Positions 53,219 to 64,000 of a DNA stretch of 64,000 nucleotides are shown one piece after another. The DNA is taken from assembly GCA_016490735.1 (NCBI GenBank), contig JAEMWC010000013.1:1813501-1877500 (forward strand), in the 5' to 3' direction. The position numbers were made by a program, and so were the translations under genes. The notes beneath the pieces were generated by a model. The model searched no databases. It was not told the origin of the DNA and saw only the letters and a program-made list of their open reading frames with translations. Source of the stretch: Pachyseris speciosa. Taxonomy: Eukaryota; Cnidaria; Anthozoa; Scleractinia; Pachyseridae. The first letter of the stretch is position 1, and each line of letters begins with the position of its first letter.

Positions 53219-56200
53219 TTTAACTGGCCACTCTGGGAAGAATTATATCAAGGCTTGATGGACGGCTTTTTGGATGTATCTAAAATGTTGTGAAAGGGAT
53301 TGTATTCGCGCCGCGACTGCATTCGACAACACGTAAATTTTCCCGCTGTGCTTTGAGCATGACTAAATACGAAGGACGTGCGATTTACGCAGTGGCCCGA
53401 TGTAGCCTCTTCGACGATTGGAGAAGGTATTTACCGTTGACCTTTTATTTAGTCGTTTTCTTCAAAAAACTTACGGTCAACCGATAAGCCAGATAAGCGT
53501 TGTCTTTGTTTATGTGCCCGACTTTTGAATGGCTCGGCAAGAAGTTAAGCTTACTCTCAAATTTGGTTTTCAAGTTTATCGTCAATTTGTTTGTGAAGAA
53601 GGTTTTCAGGATTTCTGTTTTGGACCCATTCTTATAGCAAATTACATTTTAATTTCCCCTCAATTTAAAAAATAGATTCAAATGAAATTTACCGTAAGCT
53701 TAAGCTTATAATTTAAACATTGTTGTAAAAAGGTTTTTCCTCAGACTACCATTGTAAATAGGTGCCACAAACCAGAAGCGTAACTCTTTGTAAAACTGCC
53801 AAATCTATTAAAACAATTATTTGCTAATCTTTCTTTGTTTTTTTCGACTGGTTCTTGGTCGGTTTTGACATAAACTTAAGTACTTGACGTCTTCAGAGTT
53901 ATTAAGCTTAGGTACTCTCCGCGTTTAGCGCGCACGTACACGAACTCGCACAAACAGCCGTGATTTTAAAACTTTTCTCTGTTTCTGGTGAATCTTTGAC
54001 ATACAATTTTTAGCTTTATAAAATTGAATTAAATTATGTGAACCCCCATGCATTACAACCTCTGTGAAAACGTTTTTTGTAGTACAGTAATTTTTCAGAT
54101 ACAACAAGATGTTTCGCCACTCAAATTAAACTTATGTGTCGGAATCGTGTAATTCATTAGGGTAATCCATTTGAAAGCACGAACTGTTCCAGTATTTGTT
54201 TATGCGCAACTATTTTTCTTAGGCCAATACTTTGAATAATGGCCTTATTGTACACTTTGTTATAATTGTAATAGGGAATTTAGTTCATGTGCGAATGAAG
54301 GTAACGTTTTAAGTTCCGGTTGAAAATAAAGTAATCATTTATTCCGTCACTGTTTAAGATACGTTTTTAACCTTCAAATATCGTATTTAGTAAAATTACT
54401 GAGCTTGCATCGGTTGCCTTAAGCAACTTTAATTCTTTTATTTAATGTTAGCATTAATTTGATTTCATTCGCATTGCTGCAACTTCTAGTTTAAGTTTTA
54501 TAATTTCAAGAATTAAACAACACTTTTTAGGTGGGACGTGCATTTAAGTGTACCACAAACGCGTTTTTTATTTTGTTTTGTTTTTTAACAAACAGCAACA
54601 ACTATCTGTATCAACTTACCTTCTCAAGTATGCATTGTCCCTGAGCAGACAGCAGCCATAAAAAAAAACAATAATTAAAAAAGTCGTCAAAAGTTCCGTT
54701 TAAAGAAAATGCAAGTCCAGTCCGTGGAATTTTTTTTCCAGCTAACCTTTTGTGGCGCGGCGTCGCAGTGAACAAAAAGCGCGCGAAAGTATAGCCTCGT
54801 TTTCGTTCTTTCCTCCAGGCTCTCTCCTCTGAAAAAAGTCTTAAACATCGATCCTCGCCAAAAGCAATTGAAATTAGAAGAAACTGACAACGCCTTCATA
54901 AAGAGCATAGTCTCAAGCCTTAGGCAAAATTTTCTTTTATTCCTACCTCAAATGGTCGTTGAGCAGGAAGCTGACAAACGTTTCAGTTAGATTTTCTACT
55001 ACCGCACTTTTTTAGGAAAAAGTAATCATGGCCATTTTTTAAAACACTATTTATTAAACTACAACTTCACTTAAAAATATTCTTGGAGAAAGGTTCTAGT
55101 AAACTTTTAGAGCGAATATTAAACTTCGGTCCGTTCTGGTCACGTGACCGATGACGTCACAAAATTAAAAATGACAAAAATTTATATTTCATAAAAATAT
55201 CTACCAATATCCAAGTTTTTGTTTCCTCGCGTTTAATGCAACGCGAGATAGCACTTGTACCCAGACTCCCACTTTTTGAAAATTGTTTGTACCTCCCTTA
55301 ATATTTATATTTTGTTCGGTACCCGGGCAGTCCGAAATGGCTCACACCATTGTGCTTCAAACCACGTTGACTGCTTTCTCAATAACAAAATAATTTCGCC
55401 ACAGTGTGCAAAAACGCACTTGTGAGCAAAGTCACGTGACCAATGACGTCATCGCCCTTAGTCTTGTGCAATAATTAGTTTATGGTAAGACTTATCTCTA
55501 GACAACGTGGGGGTCTTGCTGCCCTCAAACTGACCAAGTTATCTGGGATTGACGATTTTCCAGCTGCAAAGGATTCTGGGAAGGTTCTTATTATAATTAT
55601 ATATTGTTATTTAATTATTTTCAGACGTAGAAAAAAGCCTATGGTATTATAATACGTACCTATGACAGAAAACGTTTTTTCTTCCGGGTAATGAGTTCTT
55701 TTAGTTTTCAATTTTACTTTAAGATTGTTTAGGATCTTTAAGCTTAAAACAGTTTTATCAAAATAATAGCATTATAGTCAATATAGTCAGTCAACGGATA
55801 GTAGTTCATTCATTCATTCATTCTTAGATTCATCACCAGTCCCTAGTGTAACCTCCCAATGAACACTGTCCCCATTTCACAGATTCCGAATAATCTTATT
55901 TCACGGATTCCACAATACAACACAGCAGTGTGTTATTTCATTCTTAAAAGCTCAAGCTTAAAGGTTTAGAAGCATTTCTTTTAATATTCCTGCTTTTGGA
56001 ACGAGATGTTACAAAAAGGAACACTGTCGTGGTTGTTCCGAGATTTCAAGCAATAAAAAACGTTTCTGGGGATAGAAAGTCCTCATTAGAAGTAGCACCT
56101 CCCGTGGAAGAACCACACTCTTTTAGTTTTGCGTGCATGTTAGCAAAACAAATTTCGATGTGTAATGCTTACATCTTTCATGTCGAGTATGGTTTTGGCG

Positions 56201-57232
56201 GGCAAGAAAACTGCCTAGTTTTAAGTTTTCGAGTTAAAGAGTAATATTTTCTCTTTATTTCAATAGTTTCTGGTCAAAATTAGCTGAGAAGTACTTGCGT
56301 TTTTACCTAAAAAGTCGGCAAAAATCCACAAACCTAGGGCAAAATTTAGGGGGTATATAGATTTAAAACGGGAGAGACGACGGACAAGCACGATTAAAGC
56401 TTTCGCTAAGAAGGAGCGCTCGTAATTTATAGCCTAATAACTTTGTTCATTAAGGTCGCCTGAGGTTTAATTTTTTGGTTGGTCAAGGGTAGCCATTCTT
56501 TTTTATGTCTGGCGAAACAGAACTGGTATACAACTTTTTTCACACCCGAAATTTAGCAAAATATACAGACCAAAATTTTGGCAAACATCTTACAAAAAGG
56601 AATGTGAAATTTTCATAAATTTCTCAATCAAAATAGGTCAATACCATACGAGACTTCAGACATTAGAGGACATTAACAGGGCCTTTTGTTCCATGCCATT
56701 TATTTTCCGGTGTTAAAAATTTTTCCGATAAAAAGGGCCTCTCAAAATGTGCTTACACCCACGCAAATATCGTTACAAAAAGGACCACTTTTGTCAAATT
56801 TCAAAATTTCTCAGCTTTTGAAAGGCTTTTTTTTCTTTTTTATCGTAAATGCGTTTATTGTAAATGCTTTTATATAAAGAGAAATCCAAAAACGAAAAGG
56901 AAAGAAAATTAAAATACTTGGGAATAGCTCACAAAATTAATAAAAAAAATGGCAATTACTCCAAAAATATTTGCTCGAAAAAGCGGCTTTTCGGATATGT
57001 TTATCTTTTCGTTAATTCAAACTGAAAACGGAAGCAAAATGTCCAACGTTGGCTTTTATTTTTCCATAAAAGCTTTTCAAGTGGATGGACTCCTTCTATC
57101 GGCGGTTACGAAAAGGAACAGTCACATATGATACTGTTTTCGCTCTCGATTTCTATGCGTGATAGCTGATTCGGGCTGCGCCCTCATCAACTATCTCGCG
57201 ATAGAAATCTCGAGCTCATAATCTAATTGTTT
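53219..57232. other. About 4 kb without recognisable genes
   Basis: AT-rich. It contains two copies of a TCACGTGACC...TGACGTCA cluster (55139-55158, 55431-55451), short ATTC repeats at about 55805, and scattered GTTACAAAAAGGAAC-type motifs (56008, 56589, 56772, 57104). Frames up to about 80 codons occur but none shows a familiar domain. Confidence 0.6.
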
Positions 57233-57429
57233 TAGTATAAATCTACTAGTCGCTTAAAGCTAAACAAGTAAATTATCTAAATCCTCCTCGCAGACACTTC
57301 GAAAACGCGAAGGAGCGGCCGCTATTTTGTTGACAACCGCTACTCATTATCTATCACAGAATGGATAGCGAGTAGCGTAGCCAATCAGAGAGCAGCATTC
57401 GTGATAGAATGGTAGTAGATTTTTACTAA
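57233..57429. mobile_element. Short MITE
   Basis: Inverted ends TTAGTATAAATCTACTA and, complement of the right end, TTAGTAAAAATCTACTA. About 200 bases. Contains GCGGCCGC and an internal pair of GCTACTC/GAGTAGC strings. No coding. Confidence 0.6.
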
Positions 57430-57507
57430 TCTTTCTTATGTAGCAACAATAAAGAAATGAAACACAGAGCTTTCATTTGAAAGCGCTGTGTTATGGATTG
57501 TCAATAA

Positions 57508-58413
57508 GTGAGCTCGACTGCCGAAGACAGAGTATTTGTGAGCCGGTCCGGCAAGGCCGTGACCTCTTCAATGGTTTCCGCGCACATCAATTCTTTTTGG
57601 TCGAAGGCCCAAGGAAAAGGTGCTGATAGAATGAGTGCGACCTTGATTAGAAAGACCGCGGTTAGTGCAGTTCATGAGAGGCAGGGTCAATGAAAAAAAA
57701 ATCTGGCTAATTTGATGACCCATACAGAAGACAATACAGCAGCCAAGTACTAGAACACGCAGGAAAAGGGAAGAATGATGCCAAAACAGTGGAGCAGCTG
57801 CACACAGTTGCCAGCGTATCAAGCGTTGAAGAGAACAGCGGCGTATCTTCTAGGCACAAGTGGAATGAAGAGGAACTGGCAGAAGTGTACACCGCTTTTG
57901 AACAGAGCATAGAAAGTGGACTGGTGACCATAGAGTATGTGAGGGAAGTGATTCCGGACAATGTCATCTTAAAGAACATTCCTCTGACAAGCGTAAGGGA
58001 CAAGGTGAGAAGCTTGATAAAGGCAAGTTAAGAAACACAAGATGTTTCAAAAGGTGCGGCTACACATCCACCAACTCAGCTGGAAACTCCAGCTGACAAG
58101 CTAAGACGTTTTGGATTACTATCTCACGAGAGTAGTGAAACTACCCAGAATGAAATTACGTTTGTTGATAATGCTGATATAGCCTCTGTGAAAACGAGAT
58201 ACCAAAACTTCACTCACGAACAAACTCAACCACTAACCAGGCTATTCAAGGGTCTCATCGAAACGAATGCTACCATAGAGAGGCCGGCGGTACTTCGCAA
58301 GATTGAAGGTGATGCAAGAGCCAGCGTCATTTTGAAACAGTTTACACTTTTGAAGTCGTGCGACAAAATTCGAACTGAGAGGAAGAGACTTCGTCGTACA
58401 AGGAGTGGAACTT
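57508..58413 (+). pseudogene. Crypton-like tyrosine recombinase C-terminus with Myb-like tail, broken
   Basis: First frame: VFVSRSGKAVTSSMVSAHIN, FWSKAQGKGADRMSATLIRK and TAVSAVHERQGQ, then a stop and a one-base shift. A second frame gives NLANLMTHTEDNTAAKY followed by a stop. R-K-T-A-V and H-x-x-x-T-A-x-x-Y-Y are the pattern of Crypton-type tyrosine recombinases (catalytic Arg, His and Tyr). A third frame (57789-58029) has SSRHKWNEEELAEVYTAFEQ and IPLTSVRDKVRSLIK, a Myb/SANT-like DNA-binding helix set I recall behind such recombinases. 58188-58413 continues with a related helix set. The N-terminal part is missing. Confidence 0.6.
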
Positions 58414-58554
58414 GAGAGATAGTGCGGGGCTAAGTTGCAAATTTGTTACTCTGAATATGGCCTTAAAACTCAACGCGCGGATCCACATTAATACTCAGAA
58501 ACTCGACCAAAACAAAACCTCTAAAAATATTGCGTTTAATTAGCATTAAATTCC

Positions 58555-58665
58555 TGGGCCGGGTTGTTGGAAAGTGGGTGAGTACTAACCCAGGCTTACG
58601 CACTAACTGGCTTCTTTCTGTTTAACCCTGAGATAGTACTAACCCACTTGCGAACAACCCGGCCC
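58555..58665. mobile_element. 111-base foldback MITE
   Basis: GGGCCGGGTTGTTGGAAAGT at the left pairs with ACTTGCGAACAACCCGGCCC style right end. Arms about 32 bases, both containing AGTACTAACCCA or its complement. Confidence 0.75.
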
Positions 58666-59969
58666 TGATGGTAAAGTGATATGGAGAGAATCAGTAATGC
58701 TGCGTTAACAGGGGACGTACATCCGTAAAAACTCATTGCGTTCAGTTAGGTGTCCAATGACTGTAGTGTCAACACAGTATAGTACTGTTGTTGTTCTACT
58801 GAGATGGTTTCAGTTGTTAATGTTGATGCTTTGTTGTTGTTCTTTATGTCACCCTGCTGCCTTATAAATTGAGTTTTGAGAGGCCGTTTCACGACTACAA
58901 AAGCATTGGTGACAAGATAAAAGACTGTTTTGCTGTGAGAATACCTTATTCTATTCCAGCATTGTTTTAACTTCCCTATAGCTGCACTGGTTATATGCAG
59001 CATTGCTGATGTTCTACTGACATGATCTATAAATTTTAAGTCGCTTCCGTTTTTATTATAACTTGATCTTCTTAGAAGTAGACAGAGAATGAAATTAATA
59101 AAGTTTGTTTTCTTTAACCCATTATTTTTACGTTTCGGAGTGATTTTCCACCTATAAACGATCCATAGCATTTCGCGTCTCTTTATTTTAACTACCATGG
59201 AAAAGTGATGCTGTCCTAAGGCACTGGAGGCTCAAGGTTTCTGAAAACGTCATTCTGACGTAACTATTTTTCAACCGTGGAGCTACAACAACGGCCCAAG
59301 TTCGGTTTGCTTGCGATTTTTGCTAAGTTTACAGCCATTTTTCATCTTTAGTGGCTGCCTGATGAGCATCATTAAGCGTGACCGTAGCTAAGAGTCCACT
59401 TTCTCAAAGAATCGAGCAAGGTGATGTACTTTCTTGTCGAATTTGGCTTGTTACCCGACGGACTGGAAATTTGGCCGGTCGGACACTTAGTACCTTTGGG
59501 ACTCGACTATTAATGAATTTCTCGACCTACCGCCGCATATTTTGGAATTTGTGAGCACTGAAGATGACCACAAGCAGGAATTTTTGGCGGTAGGTCGGAG
59601 TGGCTGTAGACTTAACTGACAGTTAAGGCAATATTCGTGCGATTGAGAAAGTTGCAATGTTTTGAAGCATGGGAGTCTTGTGCGGCCGGTTTTGCCCGGT
59701 ACGGGTACCAATGGGTTAAACCTTTTTTTCTGTTTTATAAAGTAGCGAAAAGTAGTTTGTTAAGAGAAATAGTGTTAGTTACAGGAGAAATATTTTTTCC
59801 TCTGCAATGGGTGGAATAGACCCTTAGTTAAATAGCATAAATATACTGCCACAAAAAAGAAAGTTTTTTTTCCCCGAAATTTATAATGTTTTGCTTTGGA
59901 GCTGATGCCCTGGGAAGAATATTATAAAAAAAATGGGCCGGGAAACAACTTAAACAGCCGTCCTCGTAA
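58666..59969. other. No gene recognised
   Basis: A 150-codon minus-strand frame (59198-58746) is open but has a biased, featureless composition and no familiar domain; I do not call it a gene. CGACCTACCGCC at 59523-59534 and GGCGGTAGGTCG at 59585-59596 form an inverted pair. Confidence 0.5.
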
Positions 59970-60230
59970 AGTTACGAAAGGGACAAGGTAAGGATGCAAA
60001 AAGGAACAAGACTGGTTACCATAAGGAACACATGTTCCCCTTTGTAACCTGGGCCGTTACTAAAACTGAACTGTTCCCAAAAGGAACGTTACAAAAAGGA
60101 CAAGGCTAGTTACCATAGGGAACACAGTTCCCTTGTGTAACCAGAGCCGTTACAAAAAGGAACATGTTACGAAAAGGAACGTTACAAAAGGGACAGATGG
60201 TGCAAAAAGGAACACTAAACGTTACATTAA
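59970..60230. repeat. Array of GTTACAAAAAGGAAC motifs
   Basis: At least eight related copies (GTTACGAAAGGGACAAGG, GTTACAAAAAGGACAAGG, GTTACAAAAAGGAACATG, GTTACGAAAAGGAACG, GTTACAAAAGGGACAG) with inverted GTTCC-type partners between them. Irregular spacing of 15-60 bases. Similar single motifs occur at 56008, 56772 and 57104. Confidence 0.7.
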
Positions 60231-60245
60231 GGACCGATGAATCTA

Positions 60246-60337
60246 ATCATTCATTCATTCATTCATTCATTCATTCATTCATTCATTCATTCATTCATTC
60301 ATTCATTCATTCATTCATTCATTCATTCATTCATTTA
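60246..60337. repeat. (ATTC)n microsatellite
   Basis: About 22 ATTC units followed by GTCAGTCAGTCA and related four-base repeats to about 60490. Confidence 0.95.
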
Positions 60338-60987
60338 TTAGTCAGTCAGTCAGTCATGCAATCCGTCAGGAAGTCAGGCAGTCTTTATTTATCAACCATT
60401 TATTCAGTCACTTAGTTATTCATTCAGCCAGCCAGCCAGTAAATTAGCCGCTGAGTCTGTCATTCAGTCAATCAGTCGGTCAGTCATAAATGCATTGATA
60501 TCCTGATTTATTTCTCCCTTGATTCGTCAATTAATGAAGTTTTGTGGTCATTTTTATATGGTAATAGCAAGCACTGCTGGCATGTCGGAAGTTTTATTGT
60601 AAGTTACAGAAGGTAATAGAGCTAAAAACAGTAGATGATGACATAAAAAAAAAAATTACATAGTCATTGAACTGAGTTCAAATATAGTTAACCTTATAAT
60701 TTCTTTGCTAGAGTAACTCTTAGATCGATAGCAGTACCGTCAAAGGACACTCTCTAATTTTTATTTTCACTTTTAATGAGCATAGTTAAGAGAGGGAAAT
60801 GGTTATGAAGCCCGGCAAACATCAAAGGAGCAAAACCAAGAGGCCAAGATTCATGTTGGAAGGTCCATGACCGTGCACATCTTTTGTTTTCGCTCTATTA
60901 ACTATGAAATGAAAGACAACTTAATAAACTCTTGGAAACACTTCCGTCTTTCTTTTGTCAACTTTCAGCCCATCGTATTGCCATAGG

Positions 60988-61920
60988 AGAGCTTAAGCAA
61001 CGACGACGGCAACGGCAACGAAAGCGCCCTATCAAAATGTAACTTCTCGTTATTGTAACTCTTTCTAGATTTTTCCAACTTGTTTAACTCTTAGAGTATT
61101 GGCAAAGTATCCTGGAACTAAGGCTCAATTCATACGTCGCATTTCTGCCGTTTCGAATGCAATTAAACTAATTAAATTCGACAGAAAGTCCGAATCAGCT
61201 GCTGAATTTCTGCCGTACGTTCGACTGGTTTTGTCGCATTATCCGGCAGAAATGCGGCACCGATTCGAACGTCGAATTTCTGCCAGGTTGAATAATCTAA
61301 TACATAGATTTACATACCGCCGGGTTCCAAGGAAGGAACGGTAAACTCTTTTTTATATTTTCTCACAGTCAGAAGTATAATGTGTAGTATGAATTAAGTG
61401 CGGTACAAGTGCGACGTATGAATCAACAGCGGGGTCGGAAATTAACTTTTTCTATTGGCTCCAACTGGCGACTAAACCAAACCTTTTGGTCGCCAGATGG
61501 AAAATTCTGGTTGACCAGTTGTGAAATTGTGGTCGCCAGTGCAAAATTTTTATTCGCACTGGCGACCAGGAAAGCGCAATTTCGGACCCTGAACAGTCGC
61601 ATTTCTGCCGCACTTAATTAAAATTGAATTCGATACGGCAGAAATGCGACGTATGAACCGGGCCTAAATTAGTAAAGACGGCACTGACGTTGGAAAAGAA
61701 AGAAGAGTTCATCGTCATACGCTCACGTTCTCCAAAATAAAATAAAAAATAGTTATCCAAAATCTAAAATTTGGTCAGTTCAAGTTGTTGTTTTGCACAG
61801 GACGGTAAATATATGTACCAAAATGTAAAAAAAGCAGGTGCAGAGCGATCGCTTTTGCTCATTAAGCCTTTTGCTTTGTCGCGTTCTCGTTGCCATTGTC
61901 GCCCTCGTTGCTCAAGCTCT
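60988..61920. mobile_element. MITE-like element carrying a second MITE
   Basis: Left end AGAGCTTAAGCAACGACGAC then GGCAACGGCAACGA. The right end, on the complement, reads AGAGCTTGAGCAACGAGGGC then GACAATGGCAACGA. A 543-base element sits inside (61122-61664). Subtracting it leaves about 390 bases. No target duplication could be confirmed. Confidence 0.7.
61122..61664. mobile_element. Harbinger-type MITE with TAA duplication
   Basis: Ends GGCTCAATTCATACGTCGCA and, inverted, GGCCCGGTTCATACGTCGCA, both continuing TTTCTGCCGT, flanked by TAA at 61119-61121 and 61665-61667. TWA three-base targets are typical of PIF/Harbinger. Inside, AATTTCTGCC recurs several times and GGTCGCCAGT/ACTGGCGACC forms an inner inverted pair. 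No transposase. Confidence 0.75.
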
Positions 61921-62735
61921 GTATTATCTAGTGTTGCATTGGTGATCTTATTAGCCAGACATATCTTCTGGGCATCATTAACGCCCGGACCAGTGAACCT
62001 AGTAATTGTCGAGAGTTGGCTCTCGTGAGAGTTACATAAGAGTTTTCTTCACCATGGAGCACTTGGGTTAAATGAGCGCGAGAGTTTACGAGAGTCCGCC
62101 ATGAGTTGACGAACAGTTTTATCCCCTTGCGTATAGCTGTTGAAGCAGCCACATATTTACTTGACTTAAGCTTACTCCGTACAACTCTTAAGCGTGGATT
62201 CAAATTAAACTGGGATTTAAACCACCATAACTGTTAGTAATAGCAGTAATAGTGGCAACAACGAAAGTTCATCATGCATTCCCACTAAAACCTGAAATAT
62301 TCCAATCACAAAACCTGCCGCTACGCTAACAAGCTGACGTCAACTTCAAAGGATACTTTTCTATGGGCTCAGTTTCCTAGGAAATGGCTAATGCAATGTA
62401 GTTCGGTTAATTCAAATGTGACATGCACTCAGTGGTTGTATATTGGTTTTATAGTTCAAGTTGCCTCTTGTGAAGTAGCAGAGTTCTAAAATGATTTCTT
62501 TTTAAACGGATGAACTTGAAGCGAACTTGGCACTCAAATTTAAAAACCGGAAAACAAATCGTTTATTCCATTTGCAATGAACTAGACCAATGGAGCGACA
62601 TGCAACAACAAAGTAACACTGTTTCCACTAAACGATAGCGAGGTAAACCGCTACACCTCGTTTTTCAAATATGTGAACTGATAAGATTGAGACACAAACA
62701 CATGCGTGCGCCTGCGAGTGTTCAGCCGACTTAGT
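61921..62735. other. No gene recognised
   Basis: A GAGAGTTGGCTCTCGTGAGAG-like hairpin-prone stretch is seen at about 62010-62035. Otherwise anonymous sequence leading to the promoter of the next gene. Confidence 0.5.
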
Positions 62736-62739
62736 CAAG

Positions 62740-62748
62740 TATAAATGC
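62740..62748 (+). promoter_or_regulatory. TATA box upstream of the secreted-protein exon
   Basis: TATAAATGC about 130 bases before the start codon at 62871, a spacing that leaves room for a roughly 100-base 5' UTR. Confidence 0.45.
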
Positions 62749-62870
62749 ATAAATTAGAATGATTGCAAAGCCTTATGGGAGTATTTGGAGCAAACAAGCT
62801 CAAGCAGCGGCTTCGCAGACTTAGTTGCATTTCACTGAAAACAAAGTTAGACAACAAAGTTATATTCAAA

Positions 62871-63114
62871 ATGCTTTCGTCCTTTGGTTTGCTTACGCTG
62901 TGCACCGTGATATCTGCAGTGAGTGGGGCCAAATCTTCTCTAATTAACTCTAGCAAGAACCAAACACCATTGTGCAATTGCCATTGTAACATAAATCAGG
63001 CTCCACAAGGCTGTGATGAATCCATGAAGGCATTGGAAATGGAGCTGCAAAAACTCATTGCACTGGTCAACAAAACAACTATTCCGCTACCTCCACAGCC
63101 CACTAGACCACCAG
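62871..63114 (+). CDS. First exon of a secreted protein (signal peptide, short coiled region)
   Basis: ATG at 62871 follows AAA and gives MLSSFGLLTLCTVISAVSG, a clear signal peptide with a likely cut after VSGA. Then come two Asn-x-Ser/Thr sites, a cysteine cluster LCNCHCNINQ, QGCDESMKALEMELQKLIAL (a short helix that could form a coiled coil) and a proline-rich PLPPQPTRPP. The exon ends CCACCAG/GTAAAT, a good splice donor at 63115. I recall this layout at the start of cnidarian secreted proteins with a C-terminal extracellular domain, but the rest is not visible. The Met at 62763 in the same frame is less likely, since it would place the signal peptide internally. No second exon could be assigned with confidence. 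Confidence 0.65.
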
Positions 63115-63949
63115 GTAAATGAGTAAATTAACGTGACCGCTGCTGACGTTCCGCACAAAAAAACAAAGACCTAAATCTATCTTTCTCAGTGATACGATTA
63201 AAAAATGACACCATATCAGTTTGTTTGTAAGCTTAGCCGCCATGGATTGGAGAGGATACGAGGTGCAATCGCTTACTTGCTTCTATTCTTTTTTCAGCAC
63301 GTACACAGTTGAGATAATACATCAAAATCTTTATTCAGCAGTTCTAATATATTATACGTTGAAATATTCTCTCTCTCTTCTCGAATATATAATTTCAAGT
63401 AGCAAGGACTCCTTGAGACCAGCGCCCCTTGTAATGAATTTGCATCTTGTTTCGCCAGCCACTCCCGTATCTTCGTGCAAGGAGCAGTACGACAGAGACC
63501 AGTAAGCGGATATCATTGAAATGTACTTTTTTCCTTACTGCAAACCAGAGCCTTCGTTCTTATGTTTCTTGGATTTCGCGCTCTTTGGAACTTGTTTGAA
63601 GGCTTACTTTATCTTTAACTAAGTTATGAGTGCTAGCAGAATAAAACCATAATCTGATTTAAGATTATCAATATCCATGTTAGCAATATCCGATTAAGAG
63701 GAAACTGCTATCAGATGAAACTATTTTTAAAGCAGAACATTTAATGCGTGCGGACATTTATGATCTCATAGTCATATATCATGAGCCCAATATAGTCATG
63801 TAGTCATGAGTCCAATATAATATAACGTTTTGAAGTTGATTTTGAAATTCTTTCACGCATCAAGTTGGCTACCTACACCCGATTCCTTTTTAAGATGGAT
63901 TTTAAATTTAAAAAAAAAATTGTAAAAATATGACCACCCCCATAGTACT

Positions 63950-63998
<49 letters not shown>

Positions 63999-64000
63999 CA
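63115..64000. other. Probable intron, no clear exon, ends in (TTA)n
   Basis: A candidate acceptor TTCTATTCTTTTTTCAG lies at about 63282-63298, but the reading frame entered from the preceding exon stops within seven codons. The window ends in a (TTA)n run (63951-64000). Confidence 0.5.

Noticed and set aside
58746..59198. 150-codon minus-strand frame
   Set aside because: No recognised domain, no start or splice context, composition like random AT-rich sequence.
63221..63505. 94-codon plus-strand frame as exon 2 of the secreted gene
   Set aside because: Not in frame with the preceding exon and crosses the candidate acceptor. No domain seen.

Overview
The window looks like animal nuclear DNA, most likely from a cnidarian and probably a stony coral. 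It is AT-rich, carries many microsatellites, is packed with decayed transposons, and contains two pieces that look like host genes: a TPR-CHAT protein of a kind I recall as expanded in corals, and the first exon of a secreted protein. The species assignment is inference from remembered family resemblance, not from any search.

Left part (1-20404). After a decayed YqaJ-nuclease fragment on the minus strand lies one Ty3/Gypsy LTR retrotransposon (1566-20399) flanked by a CATAT duplication. A second element, a 14.6 kb Polinton/Maverick (2720-17309), has landed between its protease and reverse transcriptase. The Polinton has a recognisable virus-like gene set: a core/phospholipase-A2-like protein, double-jelly-roll major capsid, basic core protein, minor capsid, a charged hypothetical, packaging ATPase, fibre-like protein, membrane protein, retroviral-type integrase and protein-primed DNA polymerase B. 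Nearly every gene carries frameshifts or stops. It also has an 0.8 kb tandem duplication and an unusual terminal palindrome. I saw no adenain-type protease.

Middle part (20405-45440). This is a nest of at least four levels. A recurring roughly 2 kb repeat (called family R here) is split by an L1-like non-LTR element on the minus strand (about 24440-44300). The L1 is split inside its RT by a CR1/L2-like LINE on the plus strand (26247-39300). That LINE is split by two head-to-tail family R copies (29488-35807), which themselves carry MITEs. Smaller MITEs and a piggyBac-like transposase fragment fill other gaps.

Right part (45440-64000). A 0.5 kb trinucleotide tract, other microsatellites and a tRNA-like palindrome precede the open TPR-CHAT exon (47586-49933). 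About 7.5 kb without recognisable genes follows, then a broken Crypton-like tyrosine recombinase (57508-58413), several MITEs including one nested in another, and a TATA-preceded signal-peptide exon (62871-63114) whose gene runs toward or beyond the window end.
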